The notes under the pieces are model-generated. The model was not told where the DNA came from. It did no database searches and was given only the letters and a program-made list of their open reading frames with translations. Below, piece after piece: positions 55,955-64,000 of a DNA stretch of 64,000 nucleotides. The translations under genes were made by a program, and so were the position numbers. The stretch comes from Actinocrinis puniceicyclus (lineage in GTDB: Bacteria; Actinomycetota; Actinomycetes; Streptomycetales; Catenulisporaceae), in the NCBI RefSeq assembly GCF_018283645.1, contig NZ_JAGSXH010000004.1, positions 1-64,000 on the forward strand, in the 5' to 3' direction. The number at the start of each line of letters is the position of its first letter. Position 1 is the stretch's first letter.

Positions 55955-57820
55955 ATGCCGGCACTGCGGTCACGCACCTCCACGCACGGACGGAACATGG
56001 CCGGCGCGCGGGCGCTGTGGCGGGCCACCGGCATGGCCGAGTCGGACTTCGGCAAGCCGATCGTCGCGATCGCCAACTCCTTCACCCAGTTCGTGCCCGG
56101 CCACGTACACCTGCGCAACGTCGGCGAGATCGTGGCCGAGTCTGTCGTCGGCTCGGGCGGCGTCGCCAAGGAGTTCAACACGATCGCGGTCGACGACGGC
56201 ATCGCGATGGGCCACGGCGGCATGCTCTACTCGCTGCCGTCCCGCGAGTTGATCGCCGACGCGGTCGAGTACATGGTGAACGCGCACTGCGCGGACGCAC
56301 TGGTCTGCATCTCCAACTGCGACAAGATCACCCCGGGGATGCTGATGGCCGCGCTGCGGCTGAACATCCCGACCGTGTTCGTCTCCGGCGGCCCGATGGA
56401 GGCCGGGCAGGCGCACATCCGCGACGGCGTGGCGTACGACAAGCTGGACCTGATCGACGCGATGTCCGCGGCCGCGGACGAGAGCGTCTCCGACGACACC
56501 CTGGACACGATCGAGCGCTCCGCGTGCCCGACCTGTGGCTCCTGCTCCGGGATGTTCACCGCGAACTCGATGAACTGCCTGGTCGAAGCGCTTGGCCTGG
56601 GGCTGCCCGGCAACGGCTCGACCCTGGCCACGCACGCCACGCGGCGCGCCCTGTTCGAACGGGCCGGATCGCTCGTCATCGAACTGGCCAAGCGCTACTA
56701 CGAGCAGGACGACGAATCCGCCCTGCCCCGCTCGATCGCCACCCCGGCCGCGTTCGGCAACGCGATGGCGCTCGACGTGGCGATGGGCGGCTCGACCAAC
56801 ACCGTGCTACACCTGCTCGCCGCCGCGCAGGAGGCGGGGGTCGGCTTCGGCCTGAAGGAGATCGACGCGACCAGCCGCCGCGTGCCGTGCATCGCGAAGG
56901 TCGCGCCGAACAAGGCGTCGCTGAGCAAGACGTACTACATGGAGGACGTGCACCGGGCCGGCGGCATTCCCGCCATCCTCGGCGAGTTGCGCCGCGGCGG
57001 TCTGCTCGACGAGTCGGTGCACTCGGTGCACTCCCCCACGCTGACCGCCTGGCTGGAGCGCTGGGACGTGCGCGGCGGCAAACCCGCCGACGAGGCTCTG
57101 GAACTCTTCCACGCCGCCCCGGGCGGCGTACGCACCACGGAGCCGTTCTCGACGCAGAACCGGTGGGCCTCGCTGGACACCGACGCGCAGAACGGCTGCA
57201 TCCGGTCCGTGGCGCACGCTTACACCAAGGACGGCGGCCTGGCCGTGCTGTGGGGGAACATCGCCGCGGACGGCGCGGTGGTCAAGACCGCCGGCGTCGC
57301 CGAGTCGATCTGGTCCTTCCGCGGACCGGCCCGGGTGTTCGAGTCCCAGGAGCAGGCGGTCGAGGCGATCATGGGCAACCGGATCGTCGAAGGCGACGTC
57401 GTGGTGATCCGCTACGAGGGGCCGAAGGGCGGACCCGGCATGCAGGAGATGCTGTATCCGACCGCGTTCCTCAAGGGCAAGGGACTGGGCGCCAAGTGCG
57501 CGCTGATCACGGACGGACGCTTCTCCGGCGGCACCTCGGGCCTGTCGATCGGCCACGTCTCCCCCGAGGCGGCCTCGGGCGGCACGATCGCGCTGGTCCG
57601 CGAGGGCGACGAGATCGCGATCGACATCCGCGATCGCTCGATCACCCTCGACGTGCCGGACGAGGAACTGGCCGCGCGCCGCGCCGCCCTGGAGGCGGAG
57701 GGCGGCTACCGGCCGGCCGGGCGCGAGCGTCCGGTCTCGCTGGCGCTCAAGGCGTACGCGTTGCTGGCCACCTCGGCGGCGACCGGGGCGGTGCGCGACC
57801 GCTCCAAACTGGAAGGCTGA
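55955..57820 (+). CDS. ilvD: Dihydroxy-acid dehydratase
   Basis: The product is 621 aa and dehydrates dihydroxy-isovalerate and dihydroxy-methylvalerate, the step between IlvC and IlvE. The ATG at 55955 has AAGGAG upstream. Iron-sulfur cluster cysteines are in [11 protein letters not shown] (C122) and [11 protein letters not shown] (C191-C197). [17 protein letters not shown] and [12 protein letters not shown] are also characteristic, and the C-terminal [24 protein letters not shown] is intact. It lies 44 kb from ilvBNC. Confidence 0.97.
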   Translation: MPALRSRTSTHGRNMAGARALWRATGMAESDFGKPIVAIANSFTQFVPGHVHLRNVGEIVAESVVGSGGVAKEFNTIAVDDGIAMGHGGMLYSLPSRELIADAVEYMVNAHCADALVCISNCDKITPGMLMAALRLNIPTVFVSGGPMEAGQAHIRDGVAYDKLDLIDAMSAAADESVSDDTLDTIERSACPTCGSCSGMFTANSMNCLVEALGLGLPGNGSTLATHATRRALFERAGSLVIELAKRYYEQDDESALPRSIATPAAFGNAMALDVAMGGSTNTVLHLLAAAQEAGVGFGLKEIDATSRRVPCIAKVAPNKASLSKTYYMEDVHRAGGIPAILGELRRGGLLDESVHSVHSPTLTAWLERWDVRGGKPADEALELFHAAPGGVRTTEPFSTQNRWASLDTDAQNGCIRSVAHAYTKDGGLAVLWGNIAADGAVVKTAGVAESIWSFRGPARVFESQEQAVEAIMGNRIVEGDVVVIRYEGPKGGPGMQEMLYPTAFLKGKGLGAKCALITDGRFSGGTSGLSIGHVSPEAASGGTIALVREGDEIAIDIRDRSITLDVPDEELAARRAALEAEGGYRPAGRERPVSLALKAYALLATSAATGAVRDRSKLEG

Positions 57821-57874
57821 GGCGCGGGGGCGCGGCCACGTTCCCGCAGCCGAGGAGAAAGAGGAAGACGGTCG

Positions 57875-58420
57875 ATGGCGAACCAGCCCAGTCGCGGCGA
57901 GCGCCTGCCCTTCGATCCGGTCCTGCGGGCCTTCGAGCTGTGGCAGCGGCGCTGGGGCACGTCCACCTCGATGCTCGCGGTGACCTCGCTGATGCGCGCG
58001 CACCAACTGGTACTGGCGGAGGTGGACGCGATAGTGAAGCCGTACGACCTGACGTTCGCCAGGTACGAGGCCCTGGTGCTGCTCACCTTCAGCCGTCGCG
58101 GCTCGCTGCCGCTGTCCAAGATGGGCGAGCGGCTTCAGGTCCACCCGACCTCGGTGACCAACATCGTGGACCGGCTGGCGAAGTCGGGGCTGGTGGCGCG
58201 AAGGCCCAACCCGCAGGACGGTCGCGGCGTGCTGGCCGAGATCACCGCGCAGGGCCGGGTCGTGGTGGAGAAGGCGACGGCCGACCTGATGGCCGCCCAG
58301 TTCGGCTTGAGCTCGCTGGATGCGGACCGGCACCTCGCGCTGTTCGACACCCTGCGCGAGCTGCGGCTCGCGGCCGGCGACTTCGCCGAGCCGGACGACG
58401 CGGCGGTGCCGGAGGGGTGA
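57875..58420 (+). CDS. MarR-family regulator beside icmA
   Basis: The product is 181 aa with GAGGAAGA-type SD about 10 nt upstream. The winged HTH spans PYDLTFARYEALVLLTFSRRGSLPLSKMGERLQVHPTSVTNIVDRLAKSGLVARRPNPQDGRGVLAEIT. Dimerisation helices flank it. It is 63 bp upstream of icmA, with the palindrome TAGGACGTCCTA in between, so it likely controls icmA and perhaps itself. The pairing with an acyl-CoA mutase gene is recalled in Streptomyces. Confidence 0.9.
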   Translation: MANQPSRGERLPFDPVLRAFELWQRRWGTSTSMLAVTSLMRAHQLVLAEVDAIVKPYDLTFARYEALVLLTFSRRGSLPLSKMGERLQVHPTSVTNIVDRLAKSGLVARRPNPQDGRGVLAEITAQGRVVVEKATADLMAAQFGLSSLDADRHLALFDTLRELRLAAGDFAEPDDAAVPEG

Positions 58421-58458
58421 GGACGGCGGCCGGGTGCGCCCGCCGCGTCGACAGATAT

Positions 58459-58470
58459 TAGGACGTCCTA
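58459..58470 (+). promoter_or_regulatory. Palindrome TAGGACGTCCTA before icmA
   Basis: A perfect 12-bp palindrome 14 bp before the icmA ATG. TAGTAC immediately after it could be a -10 for a leaderless or nearly leaderless transcript, so a bound repressor would block the promoter. The neighbouring MarR protein is the likely ligand-responsive factor. Confidence 0.65.
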
Positions 58471-58483
58471 GTACTTTGGTCGC

Positions 58484-60160
58484 ATGGATGATGCGAGCAT
58501 CGCCGCGGGCCGCGAGCGTTGGCGTGCGGCCTACGACCGGGCGCCGAAGACCGACCGTGATACGACCACGATCTCCGGCGAGGAGACCGAGCCGGTGTAC
58601 GGCCCGCCGCCGGGCTCGCCGGTACCCGGCTTCGAGCGGATCGGCTGGCCCGGTCAGTACCCGTACACGCGCGGGCTGTACCCGACCGGATATCGCGGCC
58701 GGCCGTGGACCATCCGGCAGTTCGCGGGTTTCGGCAGCGCGGAGCAGACCAACGAGCGGTTCCGGGCGATCCTCGCGGCCGGCGGCGGCGGGTTGTCCGT
58801 CGCCTTCGACATGCCGACGCTGATGGGGCGCGACTCCGACGACCCGCGCTCGCTCGGCGAAGTCGGGCACTGCGGTGTCGCGATCGACTCCGCCGCGGAC
58901 ATGGACGTGCTCTTCCGCGGCATCCCGCTGGGTGAGGTCACCACCTCGATGACGATCAGCGGCCCGGCCGTGCCGGTCTTCTGTATGTACGTCGTCGCGG
59001 CGGAGCGCCAGGGCGTCGATGTGGGAAAGCTCAACGGCACGTTGCAGACCGACATCTTCAAGGAGTACATCGCGCAGAAGGAGTGGCTGTTCCCCCCGCA
59101 GCCGCATCTGCGCCTGATCGGCGACCTGATGGAGTACTGCGCGCAGGGCATCCCCGCGTACAAGCCGCTGTCGGTCTCCGGCTACCACATCCGCGAGGCC
59201 GGGTCCACGGCGGCGCAGGAGTTGGCGTACACGCTGGCCGACGGTTTCGGTTACGTGGAGCTCGGGCTCTCGCGCGGCCTGGACATCGACCTGTTCGCGC
59301 CGGGGCTGTCCTTCTTCTTCGACGCGCACATCGATTTCTTCGAGGAGATCGCGAAGTTCCGGGCGGCCCGGCGGATCTGGGCCAGGTGGCTGCGGGACGT
59401 GTACGGCGCGAAGAGCACCAAGGCGCAGTGGCTGCGCTTTCACACGCAGACCGCGGGGGTGTCGCTCACCGCGCAGCAGCCGGAGAACAACATCGTGCGC
59501 ACCGCGATCGAGGCACTCGCGGCGGTGCTCGGCGGCACCAACTCTCTGCACACCAACGCGCTCGACGAGGTGCTCGCGCTGCCTTCCGCGAAGGCGGCCG
59601 AGATCGCGGTGCGCACGCAGCAGGTCATCCTGGAGGAGACCGGGGCGGCGAACGTGGCCGACCCGCTCGGCGGCTCCTGGTACATCGAGGCGCTCACCGA
59701 CCGGATCGAGGCCGAGGCGGAGGATATCTTCCAGCAGATCAAGGATCTCGGCCAGGACGGCTCGATGACCTCCGGTCTGCTGCGCGGCATCGACGAGGGG
59801 TACTTCACCGGGCAGATCGCCGAGGCGTCCTTCCGGTATCAGCAGGCTGTGGAGAAGGGCGACAAGCGGATCGTCGGGGTCAACGCGCACACCGAGACCA
59901 TCGAGGCGCCGCTGGAGATCCTGCGGGTCTCGCACGAGGTCGAGCTGGAGCAGAACAGGGTGTTGGCCGAGCGACGCGCCGAGCGCGACGAGGGCGCGGT
60001 GCATTCCGCTCTGGCCGCGCTCCGGGACGGCGCGGCGCGAGACGGAGTCAACCTGATCCCGCCGATGCTCGACGCGGCGCGGAATGAGGCGACCCTGGGC
60101 GAGATCTGCGGTGTGCTCAAGGACGTTTACGGCACATACACGGAGCCGGCCCGGTTCTGA
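58484..60160 (+). CDS. icmA: Isobutyryl-CoA mutase large subunit
   Basis: The product is 558 aa, the substrate-binding chain of a B12-dependent acyl-CoA mutase; it has no cobalamin-binding DxHxxG domain, as expected for IcmA, which needs separate IcmB. The substrate-specificity residues match IcmA: Phe80 in [11 protein letters not shown] (Tyr in methylmalonyl-CoA mutase) and Gln198 in [12 protein letters not shown] (Arg in methylmalonyl-CoA mutase). Other conserved stretches are [28 protein letters not shown]-like ([14 protein letters not shown]) and [25 protein letters not shown]. It interconverts isobutyryl-CoA and n-butyryl-CoA, linking valine breakdown to fatty acids or polyketides. IcmB is not in the window. 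Confidence 0.93.
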   Translation: MDDASIAAGRERWRAAYDRAPKTDRDTTTISGEETEPVYGPPPGSPVPGFERIGWPGQYPYTRGLYPTGYRGRPWTIRQFAGFGSAEQTNERFRAILAAGGGGLSVAFDMPTLMGRDSDDPRSLGEVGHCGVAIDSAADMDVLFRGIPLGEVTTSMTISGPAVPVFCMYVVAAERQGVDVGKLNGTLQTDIFKEYIAQKEWLFPPQPHLRLIGDLMEYCAQGIPAYKPLSVSGYHIREAGSTAAQELAYTLADGFGYVELGLSRGLDIDLFAPGLSFFFDAHIDFFEEIAKFRAARRIWARWLRDVYGAKSTKAQWLRFHTQTAGVSLTAQQPENNIVRTAIEALAAVLGGTNSLHTNALDEVLALPSAKAAEIAVRTQQVILEETGAANVADPLGGSWYIEALTDRIEAEAEDIFQQIKDLGQDGSMTSGLLRGIDEGYFTGQIAEASFRYQQAVEKGDKRIVGVNAHTETIEAPLEILRVSHEVELEQNRVLAERRAERDEGAVHSALAALRDGAARDGVNLIPPMLDAARNEATLGEICGVLKDVYGTYTEPARF

Positions 60161-60183
60161 CCGCCGAAGCCGAGAGGGCGATC

Positions 60184-60224
60184 GGTGTCCGGTCCGGTTT
60201 CCCCCCGAAACCGGACCGGACACC
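60184..60224. terminator. Hairpin terminator between icmA and the MBL gene
   Basis: An 18-bp perfect stem (60184-60201 / 60207-60224) with a C5 loop lies 23 bp after icmA and serves both convergent genes. Confidence 0.88.
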
Positions 60225-60280
60225 CTCCAGGCACGCCGTGCCGGATCCCGAACGCCGCTCCCGAATACAGACCGCGAATG

Positions 60281-60940
60281 TCAGATCTCGAAGGGTTCAC
60301 CGAGTGTGAGCCGGCTATAGGGCACGCCCGTGCCCGGGCCATAGCCTGGCTGCTCGCTGAGGAACGCCTCCAGTCCGTTCTTGCCGATGGGGCTGAGCAT
60401 CGCGTCGTGGATCGGCGACATCCGTCTCGGCTTCAACTCCCTGACGAAGTCGATCAGGTCCCCGGTACGGGTCCACGGTCCGTGCGATGGGACGAGCAGC
60501 AACTCGACCGGCACTTGCGGGTCGGTCAGCGCGTCCCCGGGGTGGAAGACCTTGCCGTCTATCAGGAAGCCGGTGTTGCGCACGAGGGGGATGTCGCGAT
60601 GGATTCGCGCATGCCACTCGCCGAATGCCCGCACCTCGATGCCGCCCGCCGCGAACGCGGATCCGTCCGCGACGGTGTGCACCGTCGCGGGCGTCCCGTC
60701 GAGCAGGGCAGCCACCGAACTGTTCGTCCACACCTCGATCCGGTTCTTTCGCGCCAGCGCGGCCCTGACCGGGTCGGCGGCGAAGTGGTCGAAGTGCTCG
60801 TGCGTTATGAGCAGGCCGTCGGCATCGTCGAGCGCTGAACCGAGCGCCTGTTGGTCGCAGAACGCGCCCGGATCGACCACCAGCGTGTATTCGTCCCGCT
60901 CTATGCGGAGCCCCGCGTGACCCAACCATGTGACCCGCAT
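60281..60940 (-). CDS. Metallo-beta-lactamase-fold hydrolase (UlaG/YcbJ-like)
   Basis: The product is 219 aa from an ATG at 60940 with AAGGTGA upstream. MRVTWLGHAGLRIERDEYTLVVDPG and the metal site LLITHEHFDHFAAD (HxHxDH) are clear. ELLLVPSHGPWTRTGDLIDFVREL, PIHDAML and GEWHARIHRDIP supply further ligands. Members of this family include lactonases and other zinc/manganese hydrolases; the substrate is unknown. It is divergent from a MarR gene, with a TACAG/CTGTA dyad in between. Confidence 0.85.
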   Translation of the reverse strand: MRVTWLGHAGLRIERDEYTLVVDPGAFCDQQALGSALDDADGLLITHEHFDHFAADPVRAALARKNRIEVWTNSSVAALLDGTPATVHTVADGSAFAAGGIEVRAFGEWHARIHRDIPLVRNTGFLIDGKVFHPGDALTDPQVPVELLLVPSHGPWTRTGDLIDFVRELKPRRMSPIHDAMLSPIGKNGLEAFLSEQPGYGPGTGVPYSRLTLGEPFEI

Positions 60941-60986
60941 GACCAATCACCTTTCGCTCAGCGTGCACCTGCCACGAAAAACTATA

Positions 60987-61005
60987 CAGCGAGACTGTAC
61001 AGCTT
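60987..61005. promoter_or_regulatory. Candidate operator between MBL and MarR genes
   Basis: Within ACTATACAGCGAGACTGTACAG, TACAG and CTGTA are inverted around CGAGA, and CTGTACAG is itself an 8-bp palindrome. It is about 50 bp from the MBL start and about 65 bp from the MarR start, in an AT-rich patch. TATCCT ahead of the MarR gene may be its -10. Confidence 0.6.
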
Positions 61006-61068
61006 CGCTGGAGATTCCGCGGTATCCTGTGGATGACGCGCGACGGCGGATCTTGGGAGAGGTGGTGG

Positions 61069-61533
61069 GTGAGCATGGAGGAAAGCGACTCCTCGGCTCT
61101 CGCCGCGCAGTTGCGCCTGGTGATCGGACAGCTCGTCCGCAGGGTGCGGGTGATGGAGGACGAGCCGTTCGCGCATCGCGCCACCCTCGGCTTCCTGGAC
61201 CGCGACGGACCGATGACGACGAGCGATCTCGCGCACGCCCAACGCGTGCGCCCGCAGTCGATGGCTCGCACCGTCGGACAACTCGCCGAGGAGGGTCTAG
61301 TGCGGTTCGAGCCGCATCCGAGCGACCGCCGCAAGACGCTGGTGGTGCTGACCGAGAGCGGACGAGAAGCAGTGCGCGATGGGCGGGTGCGTCGCGCCGG
61401 TTGGCTGCATCAGGCCATCGCGAGCGAGCTGACCGCCGAGGAACAACGCGTCGTGGCGGCGGCTGTGCCGCTGCTCAGCCGCATGGCCGAGCTGCCTGAC
61501 GACGCCGTCCGGGACCAACGGCGCCCGTCATAG
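61069..61533 (+). CDS. MarR-family regulator divergent from the MBL hydrolase
   Basis: The product is 154 aa from a GTG at 61069 with GGGAGAGG upstream (ATG 61075 and ATG 61033 are alternatives). The winged HTH is FLDRDGPMTTSDLAHAQRVRPQSMARTVGQLAEEGLVRFEPHPSDRRKTLVVLTESG, with a DRR wing. It probably senses a small molecule and controls the divergent hydrolase. The gap 61534-61784 shows nothing I can name and marks the change to lower GC. Confidence 0.9.
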   Translation: MSMEESDSSALAAQLRLVIGQLVRRVRVMEDEPFAHRATLGFLDRDGPMTTSDLAHAQRVRPQSMARTVGQLAEEGLVRFEPHPSDRRKTLVVLTESGREAVRDGRVRRAGWLHQAIASELTAEEQRVVAAAVPLLSRMAELPDDAVRDQRRPS

Positions 61534-61784
61534 AGGGCGGTGGCTCGCTTGCGACGGCAGCGGCGAGGATCTCGCGGTGTCGCACCGCGTCGCGCTTCCG
61601 GTTTCGATCGCTGCGGCGGATCAGACGGTGAGACACAAGCAGTAGACCGAAGAAGCTGTCATCTGCACGCCCTCGTCTCATCGCCCCATCGACCACTGCC
61701 AGTGCGGCGTACACAATGACGTGAGAACGGCCGAATGCTGAGGCAGCCAAGCGGGATCCGTGAGCCGCGCGGACGGAGGGGACT

Positions 61785-62417
61785 ATGTCAGCACTCGACA
61801 CGCTCTCAGCATCCTCGCTTGGTCACGATTCAGCGCCTAGCATCCACACTGAGACAGTTGGTGTGCTTGAACCGAGTGCGGTGGTGGGGAGCGGCTGCGT
61901 GGCGCTGAATGGCGAGGTTTGGCAGGGCCACTTCGCAGAAGGGCTTGTTTGGGCGCTGGCATGTGCGGCTGGGCTAAATCCGGGGAAGCGCGTCCTCGAC
62001 GTTGACGGGGTAGACGTCCAGATCAGCTTCCCGGGTAAGGCTGAGACCCGGCGATATCCGCAGATCGAGGCCCAAGTCAAATCTTGCAGTAACCCGACCT
62101 ACGTGAACGACTGCTTCTCGTACTCGATCCCAATTAAGAATTTCAATGATCTGATCGGGACCGTGGGAACCGACTTCCCTGTGAGACGTTATCTGTTCTT
62201 GGTCCACGCACCAGCGGCAAAGACGGACTACGTGGACTCATCCTCCGCCTCGACTCACTTTCGTCACGCCGTCTACTGGGTGGATCTGATGGACGAGCAA
62301 CCCATAGACCCCGCTCAACAAGCCACGAAGAGTATTCATATCCCTAAAGCGAATCTTCTGACTGTCGGCAGTCTCCAAGACCTGGTTAAGGGAACGATTG
62401 GCGAAGGAGGTAACTGA
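61785..62417 (+). CDS. DUF4365-like putative PD-(D/E)XK nuclease
   Basis: The product is 210 aa from an ATG with GGAGGGG five nt upstream. The pattern AEGLVWALACAAGL ... VLDVDGVDVQISFPGK ... YPQIEAQVKSCSNP has an Asp then Glu-x-Gln-x-Lys, the metal site typical of DUF4365-type restriction-endonuclease folds. The rest (VRRYLFLVHAPAAKTDY, RHAVYWVDLMDEQPI) fits that fold loosely. The region has clearly lower GC and less biased codons than its neighbours. It is coupled with the next gene. A defence or mobile-element role is inferred only. Confidence 0.65.
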   Translation: MSALDTLSASSLGHDSAPSIHTETVGVLEPSAVVGSGCVALNGEVWQGHFAEGLVWALACAAGLNPGKRVLDVDGVDVQISFPGKAETRRYPQIEAQVKSCSNPTYVNDCFSYSIPIKNFNDLIGTVGTDFPVRRYLFLVHAPAAKTDYVDSSSASTHFRHAVYWVDLMDEQPIDPAQQATKSIHIPKANLLTVGSLQDLVKGTIGEGGN

Positions 62418-62418
62418 G

Positions 62419-63573
62419 ATGTTTGTCGGGATGAACGCCCTTCATTTCTCCCACGCGCCAGATCCGCAGCGTATTTCACTCTACCTCTCCTCGCGCGGCT
62501 GGGTTCCGGATGACGATCCCGGAGGAACTCTCTGGACCTCGCTTGACGAGGAGTTTCAGGTCTTCGTTCCGAAATCAGTGAGGATGCGCGGCTACGCAAA
62601 GTATATCGAGGATGTCCTCAAGACGCTTTCAACAGCCGAGGATCGCAGTCAGGCTCAAATCACTTTAGAGGTCTCGTCATCGGACGCGGACGTGCAGTAC
62701 GTACATACCGATGCCGACTCGGATCCCGGCACCACGCCGATTAACGATGGCGTGAGATCCTTTGAATGTTTACGCCAGTGGGTCCTTTCTGGTGCCGTGT
62801 TCGCAAGCAGTGATCTTCCCCGTCTGGTGCAACCGTCTCGCAAACCGGTACCGGCGTTAGATTTCATGCGCACTGTGCGGCTAGGTCCGACGTTGGAAGG
62901 CAGCTACGTACTAACCGTCTATATCCCCATCCCACCTCTCATCGGGCAGACTGCGATAGAGATGGAGGATCCCCGGCATAATCTTGCCACACAACCATTT
63001 GAGCGACGCGTCTCGTTGAGTTTAAGAAAGGCAACGAGAGAGGCGTTGAATGCGGCGAGTGAGGTGATTCAACGGCGAGAAGATATGGACGCATTTACCC
63101 GGCGCGCCGCCAGTGGTGTTAATGCCAACCTCTGCGAGGCGCTCGCCGGTCTCTCCTCAGAAACAGCCAGGGATGTGGCGATCGATTTTTCCTGGGCGCT
63201 TTCCCGTCCCGTCGAACCATCTCCGCCGATTTACGTCTCCCGCGATCAGCGCACAGTTCTGAAGGAAGCTGCGCAGGAGCTTCGAGCGCAGGCGCCCGAG
63301 GAAGACGTGACAGTCGTCGGTGCCGTGGTACGCCTGCACCGAGACGGAGCATTCGGAGCCGGCGAGGTCAGCATCGCAGGAATCGTCGAAGGAGGATTGA
63401 ACGATCGTCTTCGGCGCGTCTGGGTCGAGTTGGCAGAGGACGATTATTCGCGTGCTACCCGGGCTCACGAATCTGGGGTCACGGTTACGGTCACTGGAAG
63501 CCTGATCAGACGCGGCACTCGCCACTTACTTCAGAATCCCAGCAACTTCAACGTCATTCCAGAACTGCCTTAG
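62419..63573 (+). CDS. Unknown partner protein of the DUF4365-like gene
   Basis: The product is 384 aa from an ATG at 62419 with AAGGAGGT about 7 nt upstream, starting 2 bp after the previous stop. MFVGMNALHFSHAPDPQRISLYLSSRGWV opens it; the middle is helical (RVSLSLRKATREALNAASEVIQRREDM), and the C-terminal about 90 residues look like an OB-fold (EEDVTVVGAVVRLHRDG, GVTVTVTGSLIRRGTRHLLQNPSNFNVIPEL). No family is recognised. Low GC matches the first gene of the cassette. Confidence 0.7.
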   Translation: MFVGMNALHFSHAPDPQRISLYLSSRGWVPDDDPGGTLWTSLDEEFQVFVPKSVRMRGYAKYIEDVLKTLSTAEDRSQAQITLEVSSSDADVQYVHTDADSDPGTTPINDGVRSFECLRQWVLSGAVFASSDLPRLVQPSRKPVPALDFMRTVRLGPTLEGSYVLTVYIPIPPLIGQTAIEMEDPRHNLATQPFERRVSLSLRKATREALNAASEVIQRREDMDAFTRRAASGVNANLCEALAGLSSETARDVAIDFSWALSRPVEPSPPIYVSRDQRTVLKEAAQELRAQAPEEDVTVVGAVVRLHRDGAFGAGEVSIAGIVEGGLNDRLRRVWVELAEDDYSRATRAHESGVTVTVTGSLIRRGTRHLLQNPSNFNVIPELP

Positions 63574-63647
63574 CCGGCGCGGAGATCTCTGCACAGCAGC
63601 GATCCGGCCCAACAGTGAAGCTCTCCGACCGGAACATGAAGGTCGAC

Positions 63648-64000
63648 TCAGATCTCCAGGAAACGCTCCAGCGCTTCGCGGGCGCGCGCGCTCGACTCGG
63701 CCGTCGCGGCCAGAGCCCGGGCGAGGGCCGCGATCCACTCGTCCAGACCCACCTGCTGACGCGAGAGCACGATGCCGCGCACCTCTTTGCACACCTCACC
63801 GCTGATGCGTCCCCGGTCGAGCCGCAGGCCCAGGCGCTGCTCGCCGAGCGCCACGTCCAGGCTGCTCACCGCGCCCTCACGGCCGGCCACACGATCAGCC
63901 ATCGTGCGCTTGCGCTCGACCTGGACCGCCCCCCGCGGCAGTGAGTCGGCCAGTGTGACCGACAGCACCTTCGCGTACATTTCCAGGTCCGCCGTGTCGC
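63648..64000 (-). CDS. Partial hypothetical protein, C-terminal part
   Basis: The reading frame continues beyond the window edge (…ADLEMYAKVLSVTLADSLPRG) and ends ALERFLEI at 63648. The visible 117 residues are charged and helical, with RLGLRLDRGRISGEVCKEVRGIVLSRQQVGLDEW in the middle. High GC shows it belongs to the backbone, not the cassette. No family recognised. An internal ATG at 63980 is unlikely to be the true start. Confidence 0.7.
   Translation of the reverse strand, partial: DTADLEMYAKVLSVTLADSLPRGAVQVERKRTMADRVAGREGAVSSLDVALGEQRLGLRLDRGRISGEVCKEVRGIVLSRQQVGLDEWIAALARALAATAESSARAREALERFLEI

Noticed and set aside
56807-60223. 1138-codon minus-strand open frame
   Set aside because: Antisense to ilvD, the MarR gene and icmA, and His/Arg/Gly-rich without domains.

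Overview
This window is high-GC DNA with dense genes, many GTG/TTG starts and few U-tract terminators, typical of an actinobacterium. The gene content (leuB-ilvE-cimA-FAH, ilvB-ilvN-ilvC-serA, gatC-gatA-gatB, ligA, mnmA, etfBA, bcp/DUF3618/GroES-like, icmA with a MarR gene) resembles Streptomyces and its relatives such as Catenulisporales. That placement is inferred from gene content and order; no database was searched.

Layout. 0-12.3 kb (minus strand) is a branched-chain amino acid and serine block: FAH-family hydrolase, cimA, a frameshifted GNAT gene, ilvE, leuB, serA, ilvC, ilvN, ilvB. Two transcription attenuators with short leader peptides can be read directly, one before cimA and one before ilvB. 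12.3-24.5 kb holds a PAS-GGDEF protein, a plus-strand operon of four translationally coupled paralogous single-pass membrane proteins of unknown function, gatCAB with an extra small membrane gene between gatA and gatB, and a GGDEF-EAL protein. 24.7-33.6 kb has ligA, a MetE-like methionine synthase, a hypothetical gene, mnmA, a Uma2 nuclease-like gene, cysteine desulfurase and etfBA. 33.8-41.4 kb has a MarR/membrane pair with a clear operator, a dipeptide/oligopeptide ABC operon with one ATPase, and a TetR regulator. 41.5-49.6 kb has CnoX-like thioredoxin-TPR (a 212-bp MITE-like element sits at its stop codon), a DUF6230/DUF6114 secreted/membrane triad, AIM24, Bcp, DUF3618, a GroES-like protein and an AI-2E transporter. 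49.7-61.5 kb has an FAD oxidoreductase, two unknown genes, uppP, MarR, DUF2127, ilvD, MarR, icmA, an MBL hydrolase and a MarR. 61.7-63.6 kb is a lower-GC two-gene cassette (DUF4365-like putative nuclease plus an unknown protein) that looks horizontally acquired. The window ends inside a minus-strand gene.

How the genes fit together. IlvBN, IlvC, IlvD and IlvE make valine and isoleucine. CimA would feed isoleucine synthesis through citramalate, and LeuB serves the leucine branch (and the citramalate route). IcmA interconverts isobutyryl-CoA, a valine breakdown product, with butyryl-CoA. Cysteine desulfurase supplies sulfur to MnmA. The candidates most worth following as undescribed biology are the four-paralog membrane operon with helically phased TTGATC repeats upstream, the DUF4365-like cassette, and the MITE at the cnoX stop codon.
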